Below the pieces are notes generated by a model. That model saw only the letters and a program-made list of their open reading frames with translations, did not search any database and had not been told where the DNA came from. DNA of 47,014 bases, from the NCBI GenBank assembly GCA_020846995.1, contig JADLCV010000002.1:1-47014 (forward strand). Reading direction: 5' to 3'. Position 1 is the first letter of the stretch, and each line of letters begins with the position of its first letter. Origin of the DNA: Paracoccaceae bacterium (GTDB lineage: Bacteria > Pseudomonadota > Alphaproteobacteria > Rhodobacterales > Rhodobacteraceae). Below, piece after piece: positions 8,461 through 16,515 of the stretch. The translations under genes and the position numbers were made by a program.

Positions 8461-8701
8461 GGCGCGAGGGACGGCCGACCCCGGGGCCGTCACCGGCGGC
8501 CGGGCGCGCGGCCCCGCCTTGGGGTCGGGGTCATGCCGCGAGGCGATCTCGACGCCGCACCCGGGCGGCGCGGGAGAAGGCGGAGCCCGGAGGGAACGGC
8601 CCTTCCGCCCGGACGGCGTCGCCGCGCGGCCCGCGGCGGGGCGGTCCCCCGGAGGCCGGAAGGCGTCTCTCCGGGATGGCCCTCCCGCCCCCCGCGAGAG
8701 G
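8461..8701. other. Intergenic region between CopD-like gene promoter and tRNA-Arg promoter
   Basis: Together with the two promoters it forms the 337-base gap 8405-8741. No reading frame with protein-like composition and no repeat was seen. The sequence is GC-rich without clear structure. Confidence 0.5.
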
Positions 8702-8731
8702 TTGCGGTGCCGGCGGAAGTCGGGCTAGGCT
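8702..8731 (+). promoter_or_regulatory. Candidate promoter for tRNA-Arg(UCU)
   Basis: TTGCGG (8702-8707), 18 bases, TAGGCT (8726-8731). The mature tRNA begins at 8742, eleven bases after the -10, the expected position for a tRNA promoter with a very short leader. Confidence 0.5.
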
Positions 8732-8741
8732 CGGCCCCGCG

Positions 8742-9078
8742 GGCCCCGTAGCTCAGAGGATAGAGCAACCGCCTTCAGTTCGGAGTGCGCCGCGGGCAAC
8801 CGCGGACGTAGAACCTGTCAAAGTCGGGGAACCCTCTGCCGCCTCTCCCCTTCCCGGGGCGGGCGGCGTGGCGATCCCGAGCCAAGCCCGGGGGGGCCGG
8901 TGCCCTCCGGGAAGGTGTAGAGACTGGACGGCAGGCACCCGCCGCGCCCCGCAAGCCCGCGGGGCCGGGGTGAAGGGACAGTCCAGACCACGCGCGCCCC
9001 CTTCCCCGGGGCAGCGGCGAAAGCCGCGGTGGCAGGCTAAGCGGTGGGTCGCAGGTTCGAATCCTGCCGGGGCCGCCA
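8742..9078 (+). tRNA. tRNA-Arg(UCU), interrupted by a group I intron
   Basis: The exons 8742-8775 and 9037-9078 join into a complete tRNA. The 7-bp acceptor stem pairs 8742-8748 with 9068-9074. The D arm is GCTC...GAGC. The 5-bp anticodon stem pairs ACCGC (8768-8772) with GCGGT (9041-9045). The loop is C-U-U | C-U-A-A with anticodon U/CU split after position 34. The variable loop has five bases. The T arm is GCAGG-TTCGAAT-CCTGC, the discriminator G is at 9075, and CCA is encoded at 9076-9078. The short variable loop excludes a serine or leucine tRNA. Reading of AGA/AGG arginine codons follows from the anticodon. Without splicing the tRNA cannot function. Confidence 0.93.
8776..9036 (+). ncRNA. 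Self-splicing group I intron (IC3-like) in tRNA-Arg(UCU)
   Basis: 261 nt without a homing-endonuclease frame. P1 pairs the 5' exon end (8770-8775) with 8783-8789, with one bulged U, and places the expected U-G wobble (U8775-G8783) at the splice site. P2 is a CCGCGG hairpin closed by a GCAA tetraloop (8790-8805). The R-like element AGAGACTGGACGGCAGGC (8920-8937) and S-like element AAGGGACAGTCCAGACC (8973-8989) provide P7 by pairing GACTG (8922-8926) with CAGTC (8979-8983). P8 is a 7-bp hairpin (8946-8965). P9 includes a GCGGC-GAAA-GCCGC hairpin (9014-9027). The intron ends in G9036, as required. The core elements resemble bacterial tRNA introns of subgroup IC3. Confidence 0.9.
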
Positions 9079-9098
9079 CCCGCTGCGCCCGGCCGGCC

Positions 9099-9131
9099 GC
9101 TCCCCGGGGGCCCGGGGGCCCCCCGGGGAGC
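9099..9131 (+). terminator. Strong hairpin after tRNA-Arg
   Basis: A perfect 12-bp stem pairs GCTCCCCGGGGG (9099-9110) with its complement at 9120-9131 around a 9-base loop, 21 bases after the tRNA CCA end. The position suits a tRNA terminator, although no T tract follows. Confidence 0.5.
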
Positions 9132-9738
9132 GCGCTGCGGCCCCGGGGGAGCGTCGCCGGAGCCCTGCGCGCGGCCGCCGGAGGCGCGAGCCGAGGTCGC
9201 CGGTGCCGGTGGGGTCCGGGCCCCGGCGCGGGGAGGAGCCCGCGGTGACGCACGGGCTGGCCGGGCCGGCCGCCCGCGCCGCGGGCGCCCTTCCGTCGCC
9301 GGCGGCGGCCATGCCGCGGGCCCCGGGCGGGGACGCGGGCATTGACGGCGGGCCCGATCGGCCGTCTCCTCGGGGGGCAGGGAGCGGAGCATCCCCTGAT
9401 GGGGCGAGGGGTCGGGAGCGGAACGCAGGGGCGGCGCGGGGCGCGGACGGCGCCGCCCGCCCGCGAGCGCCCTGCGCCCCGATGCCCGCCCGCCCCCGCG
9501 CGAGGCCGGGGCCCGGGCCGGGGTCTCCCTGATCAGGGCCCGGTCCCGGCGTCATGACCCGCCGGGCTCCGCCGCGGGTTTCCGGCCCGGCCGCCATGGG
9601 TGCCGACGGCATCCCGGCCCGGCCCCCGGGGCGGCCTCGCCCGGTCGCGGCGGCCACCGCGGCCTTCGCCGCACCCCGGCCGCCCGTCGGGCGGGCCCCC
9701 GCCCGACCCGCGCGACCGCCCTTTGCGGAAGGTCGGGC
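9132..9738. other. Gene-free GC-rich region before the PEP-utilising enzyme
   Basis: About 600 bases in which I see no protein-like reading frame. Open frames exist on both strands, but they consist of Arg, Pro, Gly and Ala only. G-rich and C-rich runs alternate. No -10-like element was recognised directly before the ATG at 9739. Confidence 0.5.
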
Positions 9739-12342
9739 ATGGAAACGGCGCTGAGCCCCGCCCCGCCCGGCGCGGGCGAGGTCCTGCCGCTCGCGGCCTC
9801 CCTCGCGGCCGATGTGGCCCTCGTCGGGGGCAAGGCCGCCAATCTCGGCGAACTCCTGCGCGCGGGCCTTCCGGTGCCGCCGGGCTTCGTGGTCACGACC
9901 GCCGCCTATGCGGCCGCGGCGGCGCGGTCCGGACTGGCGGAACTGCTCTCCGACCCCGCGGGCCTTCCCCCGCCCTCCGCCCTCCGCGCGGCGATCCTCG
10001 CGGCCGACGTGCCCGCCCCGACCCGCGACGCCATCAGGGCCGCCTACCTCGGGCTCGGGGCCGGCCTTCCCGTCGCCGTCCGCTCCAGTGCCACCGCCGA
10101 GGACCTGCCGGGCGCGGCCTTCGCCGGCCAGCAGGACAGCTTCCTCAACGTCGTCGGCGAAGGGGAGGTGGTCGCGGCGGTGCGGCGCTGCTGGGCCTCG
10201 CTCTGGACCGATCGCGCCGTGGCCTACCGGCGCGACCGGGCCATCTCCCCGGGCGAGGTCGCAATCGCCGTGGTCGTGCAGGCGATGGTCGTCTCCGACC
10301 TCGCCGGGGTGATGTTCACCGCCGACCCGGTCGGGGGCGCGCGCGACCGCGTCATCGTCGATGCCGGCGCGGGCCTCGGCGAGGCGGTCGTCGCGGGGCT
10401 CGTGACGCCCGACCACTACCGTCTCGATCCCCGCGGCCGGGTCCTCGACTGGACCCCCGGGCGGGGCGAGGTGGTGATCCGTGCCACCCCGGGCGGCGGG
10501 ACGCGGCAGGAGGCGGGGCCCGCGGCCGGGCGCGGCGGCGCCATCGCACCCCCGGGTCGGCTCGGACGCGCCCGCTGGCCCTGGCAGGGCGTCCCCCTCG
10601 AGGGCGCCCTCCTCGACCGCGGGACGCTCGCGACCCTCGCCGCCCAGGCGCGGACGATCGCCGGCCATTTCGGGCGCCCGCAGGACATCGAATGGGCGAT
10701 CGCCGGGGGACGGGTTTGGATCCTCCAGGCGCGGCCGATGACCGCCCTGCCGCCGCCCTCGGTCCCGCTCGGCCGCATCCAGCGCCTCCAGGCCTCGATC
10801 CTCACGGAATACGTTCCCCTCCGCCCCTACCCGATGGATGTCACGACCGCGCTTGCCCGCGGCGCGGCGCGGATGATGAACGACATCGGCGAGCACTACG
10901 GGATCGCGGGCGCCTTCGAGAACTTCCTGCGCGAGGAGGACGGGGTCGTCGTCGCGCTTCTGCCGCCGTCGCCCCGCCCGACCCTGCGCCTGCTCGCGAC
11001 CCCCTGGCGGCTTCTCTGCAAGGCCCGCCGCTTCCCCGTGTCGGAGTGGACGGGGGACCCCCGGCAGGGGGCCTTCCTGGCCGAGGTCGAGGCCCTGAAC
11101 GCGCTCGACCTGGCCCGCATGGCCTGGCCGGACCTCCTCGGCGTGCCCGACCGTGCCCTCGCCGCCGAGCGCACCTGCCGCGACCTCCGCATCGACTTCC
11201 TGCCCGGCTGCGCCCTCGCGCTCCTCCGTCTCGTCCTCGTCCTGCGCCTGCTCGGCCGCCCGGCGCTGCTCGGCGACCTCCTCGGCGGCGCCCCGACGCG
11301 GACCCATGCCTCCAACCGGGCCCTCGCCGCGCTCGCGTCCGAGGCCGGCACCGATCCCGCCCTCCGGGCGCTCGTCACCGGCCGCGATCCCGCCGCCGCC
11401 CTGGCAGCACTGGCGACGGAGGCGAGGTTCGCGGGCTTCCGGACCCGCCTTGACGCCTTTCTCGCCGAGTTCGGCGGGCGGGAGACGGCGTCGCTCCTCC
11501 TCGTGAGCACGCCCACGCTCGCCGAGTCGCCCGCGATCGTGCTCGGCATGGTGGGCGCGCTCGTCGCCGACCCGAGGCCCGGCGGCGAGGCCGTCTCGCG
11601 CTCAGCGACGGCCCTCGGGGAGGTGCTCGGACACCCCCGGTTGCGGCATCGCCCGCGCGCCCGGGCCCGCCTGCGCCGCTGGGTCGCGGCCGCGCAGGAG
11701 GCGGTCGCCTTCCGCGAGGACACCCATTTCCAGTTCACGGCGACGCTTCCGGCGCTGCGCCGGTCGATCCTCGAGATCGGCCGGCGGCTCGCGGCGGCGG
11801 GCCTTCTCGGCGGGGCGGAGGACGTCTTTCACCTGCGCTGGGAGGAAGTCGGGGCGATCGCCGACCCGGAGGCCATCCCCGCGGGACAGGCGGCGGCGCT
11901 GAGGGCGCGGGTCCGCCAGCGGGCGGCCCTTCGGGCCGAGCTGTCCGGCGTGCCCCTCATCGACCTTGCGCGGGTCTTCCCGCCCGCCCCGGCCGCCGAT
12001 GCCCTCGTGACCGGCACCCCGGCCGGCCCGGGCACGGCCACGGGGCCCGCGCGCATCATCCGCGGGGTGGAGGATTTCGACCGCCTGCGCCCCGGCGACG
12101 TCCTCGTCTGCCCCTACACGAACCCGGCCTGGACGCCCCTCTTCGGGCGCGCCGCCGCCGTCGTCGTCGACACCGGGGCGAGCGCTTCTCATGCCGCCAT
12201 CGTCGCCCGCGAATACGGGCTTCCGGCGGTCATGGGAACCGGCACCGGGACGGCGGTCATCCCCGAGGGCGAGACCGTCACCGTCGACGGAACTCGCGGC
12301 CAGGTCATCCGTGCCGTGGGAGTGCCCCGGCCCCCCGCCTAG
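9739..12342 (+). CDS. PEP-synthase/rifampicin phosphotransferase-like enzyme
   Basis: An 867-residue three-domain protein. The N-terminal ATP-grasp domain (about 15-335) has VGGKAANLGELLRAGLPVPPGFVV, the nucleotide motif VRSSATAEDLPGAAFAGQQ, VMFTADPV and DIEWAIAGGRVWILQARPMT. A long middle region (about 340-760) corresponds to the rifampicin-binding-type domain. The C-terminal swivelling His domain contains CPYTNPAWTPLFGRAAAVV and GASASHAAIVAREYGLPAVMG, whose His is the expected phospho-carrier. This layout is that of rifampicin phosphotransferases and related PEP-utilising proteins. True PEP synthase and PPDK instead place the His domain in the middle. The natural acceptor is unknown and resistance activity is not shown. 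The ATG at 9739 follows GGAAGG. Confidence 0.8.
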   Translation: METALSPAPPGAGEVLPLAASLAADVALVGGKAANLGELLRAGLPVPPGFVVTTAAYAAAAARSGLAELLSDPAGLPPPSALRAAILAADVPAPTRDAIRAAYLGLGAGLPVAVRSSATAEDLPGAAFAGQQDSFLNVVGEGEVVAAVRRCWASLWTDRAVAYRRDRAISPGEVAIAVVVQAMVVSDLAGVMFTADPVGGARDRVIVDAGAGLGEAVVAGLVTPDHYRLDPRGRVLDWTPGRGEVVIRATPGGGTRQEAGPAAGRGGAIAPPGRLGRARWPWQGVPLEGALLDRGTLATLAAQARTIAGHFGRPQDIEWAIAGGRVWILQARPMTALPPPSVPLGRIQRLQASILTEYVPLRPYPMDVTTALARGAARMMNDIGEHYGIAGAFENFLREEDGVVVALLPPSPRPTLRLLATPWRLLCKARRFPVSEWTGDPRQGAFLAEVEALNALDLARMAWPDLLGVPDRALAAERTCRDLRIDFLPGCALALLRLVLVLRLLGRPALLGDLLGGAPTRTHASNRALAALASEAGTDPALRALVTGRDPAAALAALATEARFAGFRTRLDAFLAEFGGRETASLLLVSTPTLAESPAIVLGMVGALVADPRPGGEAVSRSATALGEVLGHPRLRHRPRARARLRRWVAAAQEAVAFREDTHFQFTATLPALRRSILEIGRRLAAAGLLGGAEDVFHLRWEEVGAIADPEAIPAGQAAALRARVRQRAALRAELSGVPLIDLARVFPPAPAADALVTGTPAGPGTATGPARIIRGVEDFDRLRPGDVLVCPYTNPAWTPLFGRAAAVVVDTGASASHAAIVAREYGLPAVMGTGTGTAVIPEGETVTVDGTRGQVIRAVGVPRPPA

Positions 12343-12382
12343 CGCGCCCACGGGCGGCCGTCTCCGGGGCGGCGCCGGCACG

Positions 12383-12432
12383 GATCCCCTCCCCGCGAGC
12401 CGCGGAAGCGATCCGTCGCGGCGAAGGGGATC
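12383..12432. terminator. Long imperfect hairpin between convergent genes
   Basis: GATCCCCTCCCCGCG (12383-12397) pairs with CGCGGCGAAGGGGATC (12417-12432) with one bulge and one mismatch. It lies midway between the end of the PEP-utilising enzyme (12342) and the end of the di-haem oxidoreductase (12522), the place for a bidirectional terminator. The right arm carries a short purine run and there is no T tract. Confidence 0.4.
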
Positions 12433-12521
12433 ACCGATCGGCGGCCCGCCCGTCAGCGCCGGGCGTCCGGCCCGAGGGGCTGCCCCGGGAAACGCGCGCC
12501 CGCCGGCGATGGCCCGGCGCC

Positions 12522-13751
12522 TCAGAGCCCGGCGAGGAAGGCGAGGAGGGTCTCGCGGTCGGGCCCGGGGAGGGCGGCGAAGGCGCGGGCGGCGGCGGCG
12601 GCCTCGCCGCCATGGGCGCCGATCGCGGCCGCGAGCGTCGCCGCCCGGCCGTCGTGGAGGTAGCGCCGCCCGGGGTGGGGCGCGAGCGCGAGCAGCGGCG
12701 TCGTCCGCCACGCCCGGGAGCCGACGCCCGGTGCCCCGACCCCGTCGTCGAGCCCCGGCCCCATGTCGTGGAGGAGGAGGTCGCTGTAGACCGTGACCTC
12801 TCCCCCGCCCGTGGCCGGCATCGTCGGCACATGACAGGCGGCGCAGCCGGCCGCCGCGAAAAGCCCCGCCCCGGGCGGCGGCGCCCGCCGCTGGGCCGGC
12901 GCCTCCAGCGTCGAGAGCCAGAGGACGATGTGGGCGATCTCGGGCGCCGCCACCTCGACCCCGCCGCGGTTGGCGTCGCGGCCGTCGGGGGCGGCCAGGC
13001 AATCGGCCTCGGCCGGGGTGCAGTCGCCCGCGGCCGCGGGCACGATCGGGCTCGCGACGCCCATGTCGAGCGCGAAGGCCCAGGCGCTCTGATGGGCAAG
13101 GTCGGGCTGGTCGGCGCGGGCACCGAAGCGGCCGAGCCGGCGGGTGCCGTCCGCCCCGGCCAGCCAGCGCGGCCGGCCGGCGATGCCGTCGCCCCGGGCC
13201 GCCTGGGCGGCCGCGAGGGCCGCGACCGCCTCCTCGTCGATGCGGGCGAGCGCCGCCCGGCCGACAATCGCCGGGGCGAGGCGGAGGGCGACGGAGGTGG
13301 CGGGGGCGAGGGGGCCGCGCAGCGCCTCGGCGGTCCAGCCGAAGCCCACCGGGCCCGCGGTCGGGGCGAGGACAACCCGGCCCTCGGCGGTCACCGCCCC
13401 GACCGCGCGGGTCTGGAGCTGGCGGCCGTAGAGGGGATCGGGCCGGCCCTCGGCATCGCCCAGCCGGAGGGCGAGCCCGCGCGCGACGACGCCCCCCTCG
13501 CCGATGAGGAGGCGCCCGGCGAGGGCGGGGCCGAAGTGGCATTCCGCACAGCTCTCGGCGTCGTAGAGCGGGCCGAGCCCGTCCCAGGTGCCGAAGGCCG
13601 GCGGCGGCGTCCACGTCCGACGGAACTCGCGCCAGCCGCTGACGAGACCGGCGCGCGAGGCGCCCTCGCCCGCCGCTGCCGCCGGGGCCATCGCCCCCGC
13701 CGCAAGCGCCGCCGCGACCGCGGCCGCCGCGACCCGCCGCCCCCAGGGCAT
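12522..13751 (-). CDS. Periplasmic di-haem oxidoreductase, putative peroxidase (DHOR/DUF1111 family)
   Basis: A 409-residue exported cytochrome c-type protein. A signal peptide covers about residues 1-27 (basic start MPWGRR, long Ala-rich hydrophobic segment). Two haem c attachment sites are visible, CAECH at 68-72 and CAACH near 302. Family features include SGWREFRRTWTPPPAFG near the N-terminus, HDMGPGLDDGVG after the second haem, and a C-terminal PHPGRRYLHDGRAATLAAAI block. Such proteins are related to di-haem cytochrome c peroxidases, but their substrates are mostly unknown. The ATG at 13751 is preceded by CGGAG. Its promoter appears to overlap the stop codon of the upstream gene. Confidence 0.88.
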   Translation of the reverse strand: MPWGRRVAAAAVAAALAAGAMAPAAAAGEGASRAGLVSGWREFRRTWTPPPAFGTWDGLGPLYDAESCAECHFGPALAGRLLIGEGGVVARGLALRLGDAEGRPDPLYGRQLQTRAVGAVTAEGRVVLAPTAGPVGFGWTAEALRGPLAPATSVALRLAPAIVGRAALARIDEEAVAALAAAQAARGDGIAGRPRWLAGADGTRRLGRFGARADQPDLAHQSAWAFALDMGVASPIVPAAAGDCTPAEADCLAAPDGRDANRGGVEVAAPEIAHIVLWLSTLEAPAQRRAPPPGAGLFAAAGCAACHVPTMPATGGGEVTVYSDLLLHDMGPGLDDGVGAPGVGSRAWRTTPLLALAPHPGRRYLHDGRAATLAAAIGAHGGEAAAAARAFAALPGPDRETLLAFLAGL

Positions 13752-13813
13752 CTCCGTCACTCCCCGCGGCAAGAGCGGTGGGCCTCCTGCGGCCCCCCCG
13801 TCCGCCGCCCGCC

Positions 13814-13842
13814 ATCCTAGGCCGCGTGGGCCGGCCGGTAAA
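13814..13842 (-). promoter_or_regulatory. Candidate promoter for the di-haem oxidoreductase, overlapping an upstream stop codon
   Basis: Minus-strand TTTACC (13842-13837), 17 bases, TAGGAT (13819-13814). The first three bases of the -10 are the TAG stop codon of the upstream 122-residue gene. The same -10 sequence appears at the L,D-transpeptidase promoter (35053-35048). Confidence 0.45.
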
Positions 13843-14185
13843 GCGCCTGCCGCCGCTCGCAGTGATAGCGGAAGGCATCGCGGCAGTGGCGGGGGCCGAA
13901 GAAGCGCACCCAGCCCCGCCAGAAGCGGTGGCGGTCGCGCATCTCCCAGGCGCGGGCGCAGAGCGATTGCGAGACGTCGTGGAAGATGAGGTCGTGGGTC
14001 AGCCGCGAGAGCGGCTCGAAGGGTTCGAGCACAGCCCGCACGAGCCGCATCCCGGGCCGGCGGAGGCCGGGCGGCAGGAGGGCGAGCATCCGGCGGAGGG
14101 AGGGGCGGCGACGGTGCGACCGGCGGCGGCGCCCCTCGTCCTTCACGGCGGCAGAAGCGGGCGGGCGGTCCATCTCCTCCTCCAT
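13817..14185 (-). CDS. Small basic protein of unknown function
   Basis: A 122-residue protein I do not recognise. The first 35 residues are charged and low in complexity. The remainder looks like a genuine folded protein, with mixed composition rich in Trp, Phe, His, Tyr and Cys: LTHDLIFHDVSQSLCARAWEMR and FWRGWVRFFGPRHCRDAFRYHCERR. There is no signal peptide or membrane segment. The His/Cys content might suggest metal binding, but no standard motif is present. The true start could be a later Met such as the one in RRMLALLPPGL. It lies upstream of, and in the same direction as, the di-haem oxidoreductase gene. Confidence 0.6.
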   Translation of the reverse strand: MEEEMDRPPASAAVKDEGRRRRSHRRRPSLRRMLALLPPGLRRPGMRLVRAVLEPFEPLSRLTHDLIFHDVSQSLCARAWEMRDRHRFWRGWVRFFGPRHCRDAFRYHCERRQALYRPAHAA

Positions 14186-14352
14186 GCCCCAGGCGTCGGT
14201 GTCGCCTGTTCATCCCGGAACCAGGCGCTATCATGCGAGGATGTCGGGCCCGGGGCCGGAAGGGCACGAAAGGGTGACGTCCGCCCCCGACTGCGGCCTC
14301 TTCGGGGCGGTCCCGGGGCACCCCATATCGGGGGATGAAAGGGGTGGGGGCG

Positions 14353-14934
14353 ATGAGCGAGGACGTGATCGGCCGGCTGGGGTTCCTCGTCCTCCTCGGG
14401 ACGGCGATCCTCGGCTATCTCCTGGTCGCCAACCGCGACCGGCTCGGCACGCTCCTGCGCCACGCGACCCTCTGGGGGCTCATCTTCGTCGGCCTGATCG
14501 CCGCCACCGGCCTCTGGCAGGACATCCGCGAGGCGGCGCTGCCGCGCCAGACGGTCTTTGCCGCCGAGGGCCGGATCGAGGTGCCGGCCGCCCGCGACGG
14601 CCATTTCTACCTGACGCTCGAGATCGACCGCCAGCCCGTGCGCTTCGTCGTCGATACCGGCGCGACCGACCTCGTGCTGGCGCGGCAGGATGCGCTGCGG
14701 CTTGGCATCGACCCCGCGGGGCTCGTCTACACCGGCACCGCGCGGACGGCGAACGGCGTCGTCCGCACCGCCCGCACCCGCCTCGCCGAGGTCCGCCTCG
14801 GCCCCTTCGTCGATGCGAACCTGCCGGCCTGGGTCAACGCCGGCGAGATGGACGACTCGCTCCTCGGCATGGCCTATCTCCAGCGCTTCGCGAAGATCGA
14901 GATCAGCCGCGGCCGCCTCACGCTCTCGCGCTGA
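14353..14934 (+). CDS. Membrane-anchored retropepsin-like aspartic protease (TIGR02281 type)
   Basis: A 193-residue protein. Two N-terminal membrane segments (about 5-25 and 35-55) are followed by a single retroviral-type aspartyl protease domain. The active-site motif is [13 protein letters not shown] near residue 98, with a hydrophobic flap region and [13 protein letters not shown] near 170. Single-domain proteases of this kind act as homodimers. The ATG at 14353 is preferred over one six codons upstream because AAAGGGGTGGGGG lies just before it. rlmE starts 25 bases downstream. Its substrate is unknown. Confidence 0.85.
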   Translation: MSEDVIGRLGFLVLLGTAILGYLLVANRDRLGTLLRHATLWGLIFVGLIAATGLWQDIREAALPRQTVFAAEGRIEVPAARDGHFYLTLEIDRQPVRFVVDTGATDLVLARQDALRLGIDPAGLVYTGTARTANGVVRTARTRLAEVRLGPFVDANLPAWVNAGEMDDSLLGMAYLQRFAKIEISRGRLTLSR

Positions 14935-14959
14935 GGGGAGCGGGCAGGGGAGGCGAGGG

Positions 14960-15757
14960 ATGGCACGGCCGCCGGCGGGATCGGGACCGGGAGCGGGTTC
15001 GGGGCGTGGCGGGCGCGACCTTGCCGTGCGCCTGAAGACGGCCAAGGGCCGGCGGCTCTCCTCGACCCTCTGGCTCGAGCGCCAGCTGAACGATCCCTAC
15101 GTGGCGCGGGCCCGGGCCGAGGGCTTCCGCAGCCGCGCCGCCTACAAGCTCGCCGAACTCGACGACCGCTTCCGCTTCCTCAGGCCCGGGGCCCGCGTCG
15201 TCGACCTCGGCGCCGCCCCGGGCGGGTGGCTCCAGGTCGCGGCCGCGCGCGTCAACGCCACCGGCGGCCGGCCCGGCCGGCCGCGCGGGCGCGTCCTCGG
15301 CGTCGACCTCCTGGCCGTGGCCCCGGTCGCCGGGGCCGAGACGCTGGTTCTCGACTTCCTCGACGAAGGGGCCGACGCCCTCCTCCGCGACCGCCTCGGG
15401 GGGCCGGCCGACGTCGTCCTCTCGGACATGGCGGCGGCCGCCTCGGGCCACCGCCCGACCGACCATCTGCGCATCGTCGCCCTCTGCGAGGCGGCGGCGG
15501 CCTTCGCCTTCGCCGTCCTCGCGCCCGGCGGCACCTTCGTCGCCAAGGTGCTCCAGGGCGGGGCCGAGGGATCGCTCCAGGCCGAGCTGCGGCGCCGTTT
15601 CGCCCGCGTCGCCAACGTCAAGCCGCCGGCAAGCCGGCCCGACAGCGCCGAGAAATACGTCGTCGCCACGGGCTTCCGCGGCCGGCCGCCGGGGTCCGCG
15701 GCGGGGCAGGGGGCGGACGAGGGGGAGGGGGAGGGAGACGATGACCGCGGGACCTGA
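14960..15757 (+). CDS. rlmE: 23S rRNA (uridine-2'-O)-methyltransferase RlmE (FtsJ)
   Basis: SAM-dependent 2'-O-methyltransferase that modifies a uridine in the peptidyl-transferase region of 23S rRNA. It has 265 residues. An N-terminal tail rich in Gly/Pro precedes the FtsJ core. [14 protein letters not shown] carries the first catalytic Lys, [15 protein letters not shown] the SAM loop, [11 protein letters not shown] the catalytic Asp, [12 protein letters not shown] the second Lys and [15 protein letters not shown] the final Glu (K-D-K-E tetrad). A glycine/arginine-rich insertion follows ARVNATGG. The tail after GFRGRPP is acidic and overlaps trmO by 17 bases. Confidence 0.94.
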   Translation: MARPPAGSGPGAGSGRGGRDLAVRLKTAKGRRLSSTLWLERQLNDPYVARARAEGFRSRAAYKLAELDDRFRFLRPGARVVDLGAAPGGWLQVAAARVNATGGRPGRPRGRVLGVDLLAVAPVAGAETLVLDFLDEGADALLRDRLGGPADVVLSDMAAAASGHRPTDHLRIVALCEAAAAFAFAVLAPGGTFVAKVLQGGAEGSLQAELRRRFARVANVKPPASRPDSAEKYVVATGFRGRPPGSAAGQGADEGEGEGDDDRGT

Positions 15758-16250
15758 GGCGCCGCCCGGCCGCTTCGCCCCCCGCCCGGGCGAGGTGCGC
15801 CTGCCCTTCGACCCCGGTGCCCGGGCCGACGCGAGCCTCGTCTTCATCGGCCGTATCCGCTCGCCCTGGGGGCCCGAGGAGGCGCCGAAGAACCTCCGCG
15901 AGGCGCGCGCGCGGGACGGGGGCGGCAGCCTCGAGATCGCGGCCCCCTACCGCCCCGGGCTCGAAGGGCTGCGGGCGGGGGATGCGGTCCTGCTCCTCTA
16001 CTGGACGGGGGCGGCGCCGCGCGACCTCATCCGCCAGGCCCCCCGCCACGACCCCGCGGGACGGGGCGTCTTCGCCCTCCGCTCGCCCGCCCGGCCGAAC
16101 CCGGTCGCCCTCGCCGTCGTCCGCCTCGTCGCGCTCGACGCCGCCGCCGGGACGGCGACGATCGACGCGACCGATGCCTGGGACGGCACGCCGCTCCTCG
16201 ACATCAAGCCCTGGCTCGCCACGATCGACCTTCCGCCCGAGCCGGGCTGA
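15741..16250 (+). CDS. trmO: tRNA (N6-threonylcarbamoyladenosine37-N6)-methyltransferase TrmO (TsaA family)
   Basis: A 169-residue member of the TsaA/VirR/TrmO family. E. coli TrmO methylates t6A at position 37 of ACY-decoding tRNA-Thr using SAM. The family signatures are [56 protein letters not shown] and [18 protein letters not shown]. The start overlaps the end of rlmE by 17 bases, giving a protease-rlmE-trmO transcription unit with two RNA modification enzymes. Confidence 0.88.
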   Translation: MTAGPEAPPGRFAPRPGEVRLPFDPGARADASLVFIGRIRSPWGPEEAPKNLREARARDGGGSLEIAAPYRPGLEGLRAGDAVLLLYWTGAAPRDLIRQAPRHDPAGRGVFALRSPARPNPVALAVVRLVALDAAAGTATIDATDAWDGTPLLDIKPWLATIDLPPEPG

Positions 16251-16468
16251 GGGCCGCCGGCGCCGCGGCCGGCCGCAGCCCGGCCCGGCCGGGGCGGGCG
16301 GGCGCCCGTCGGCCGGCGCCGGGGCGCCGCCCGGAGGGTCGGGGGACGCCCTGCGCCGCGATGCCCCCGGCGCGGGAGCGGCCCCGGGGGCCCCGGGCGG
16401 GTGCGCGCCCGACCACCGGCAGTGGCCGCGGGATGCCCCCCGCGCCGGGGCGCCCCTGCGGGGACTCG
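16251..16468. other. GC-rich intergenic region upstream of the ABC-transporter operon
   Basis: First half of the 498-base gap between trmO and the binding-protein gene. It is nearly pure G/C, holds no protein-like frame and no distinct hairpin. The AT-richer regulatory element listed next interrupts the gap. The remaining part (16516-16748) is a long untranslated leader with a ribosome-binding site GGGAGGG just before 16749. Confidence 0.5.
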
Positions 16469-16515
16469 TGTGGGATTCTGTGGACATTGACAAATTCCAC
16501 GAATCCCACAAGACT
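16469..16515 (+). promoter_or_regulatory. Inverted-repeat operator with embedded promoter
   Basis: TGTGGGATTCTGTGGA (16469-16484) and TCCACGAATCCCACA (16496-16510) are complementary over 15 pairs with a single extra T at 16479. The 11-base centre contains TTGACA (16487-16492). Seventeen bases on lies AAGACT (16510-16515), a plausible though imperfect -10. This AT-richer island is conspicuous in its surroundings. A protein bound to the repeat would cover the -35. The DeoR-family protein encoded in the downstream operon (22138-22896) is the obvious candidate, as an inference. Confidence 0.6.

Noticed and set aside
8742-9078. Interpretation of the interrupted tRNA as tRNA-Ser(GCU) or as a pseudogene
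   Set aside because: The five-base variable loop excludes a serine tRNA. All stems are intact, CCA is encoded and the insert has a complete group I core.
9037-11307. A 756-codon open frame on the minus strand opposite the PEP-utilising enzyme
   Set aside because: Its sequence is low-complexity Gly/Arg/Ala/Glu with no domain. Long antisense frames are expected in DNA with so few A/T-containing stop codons.
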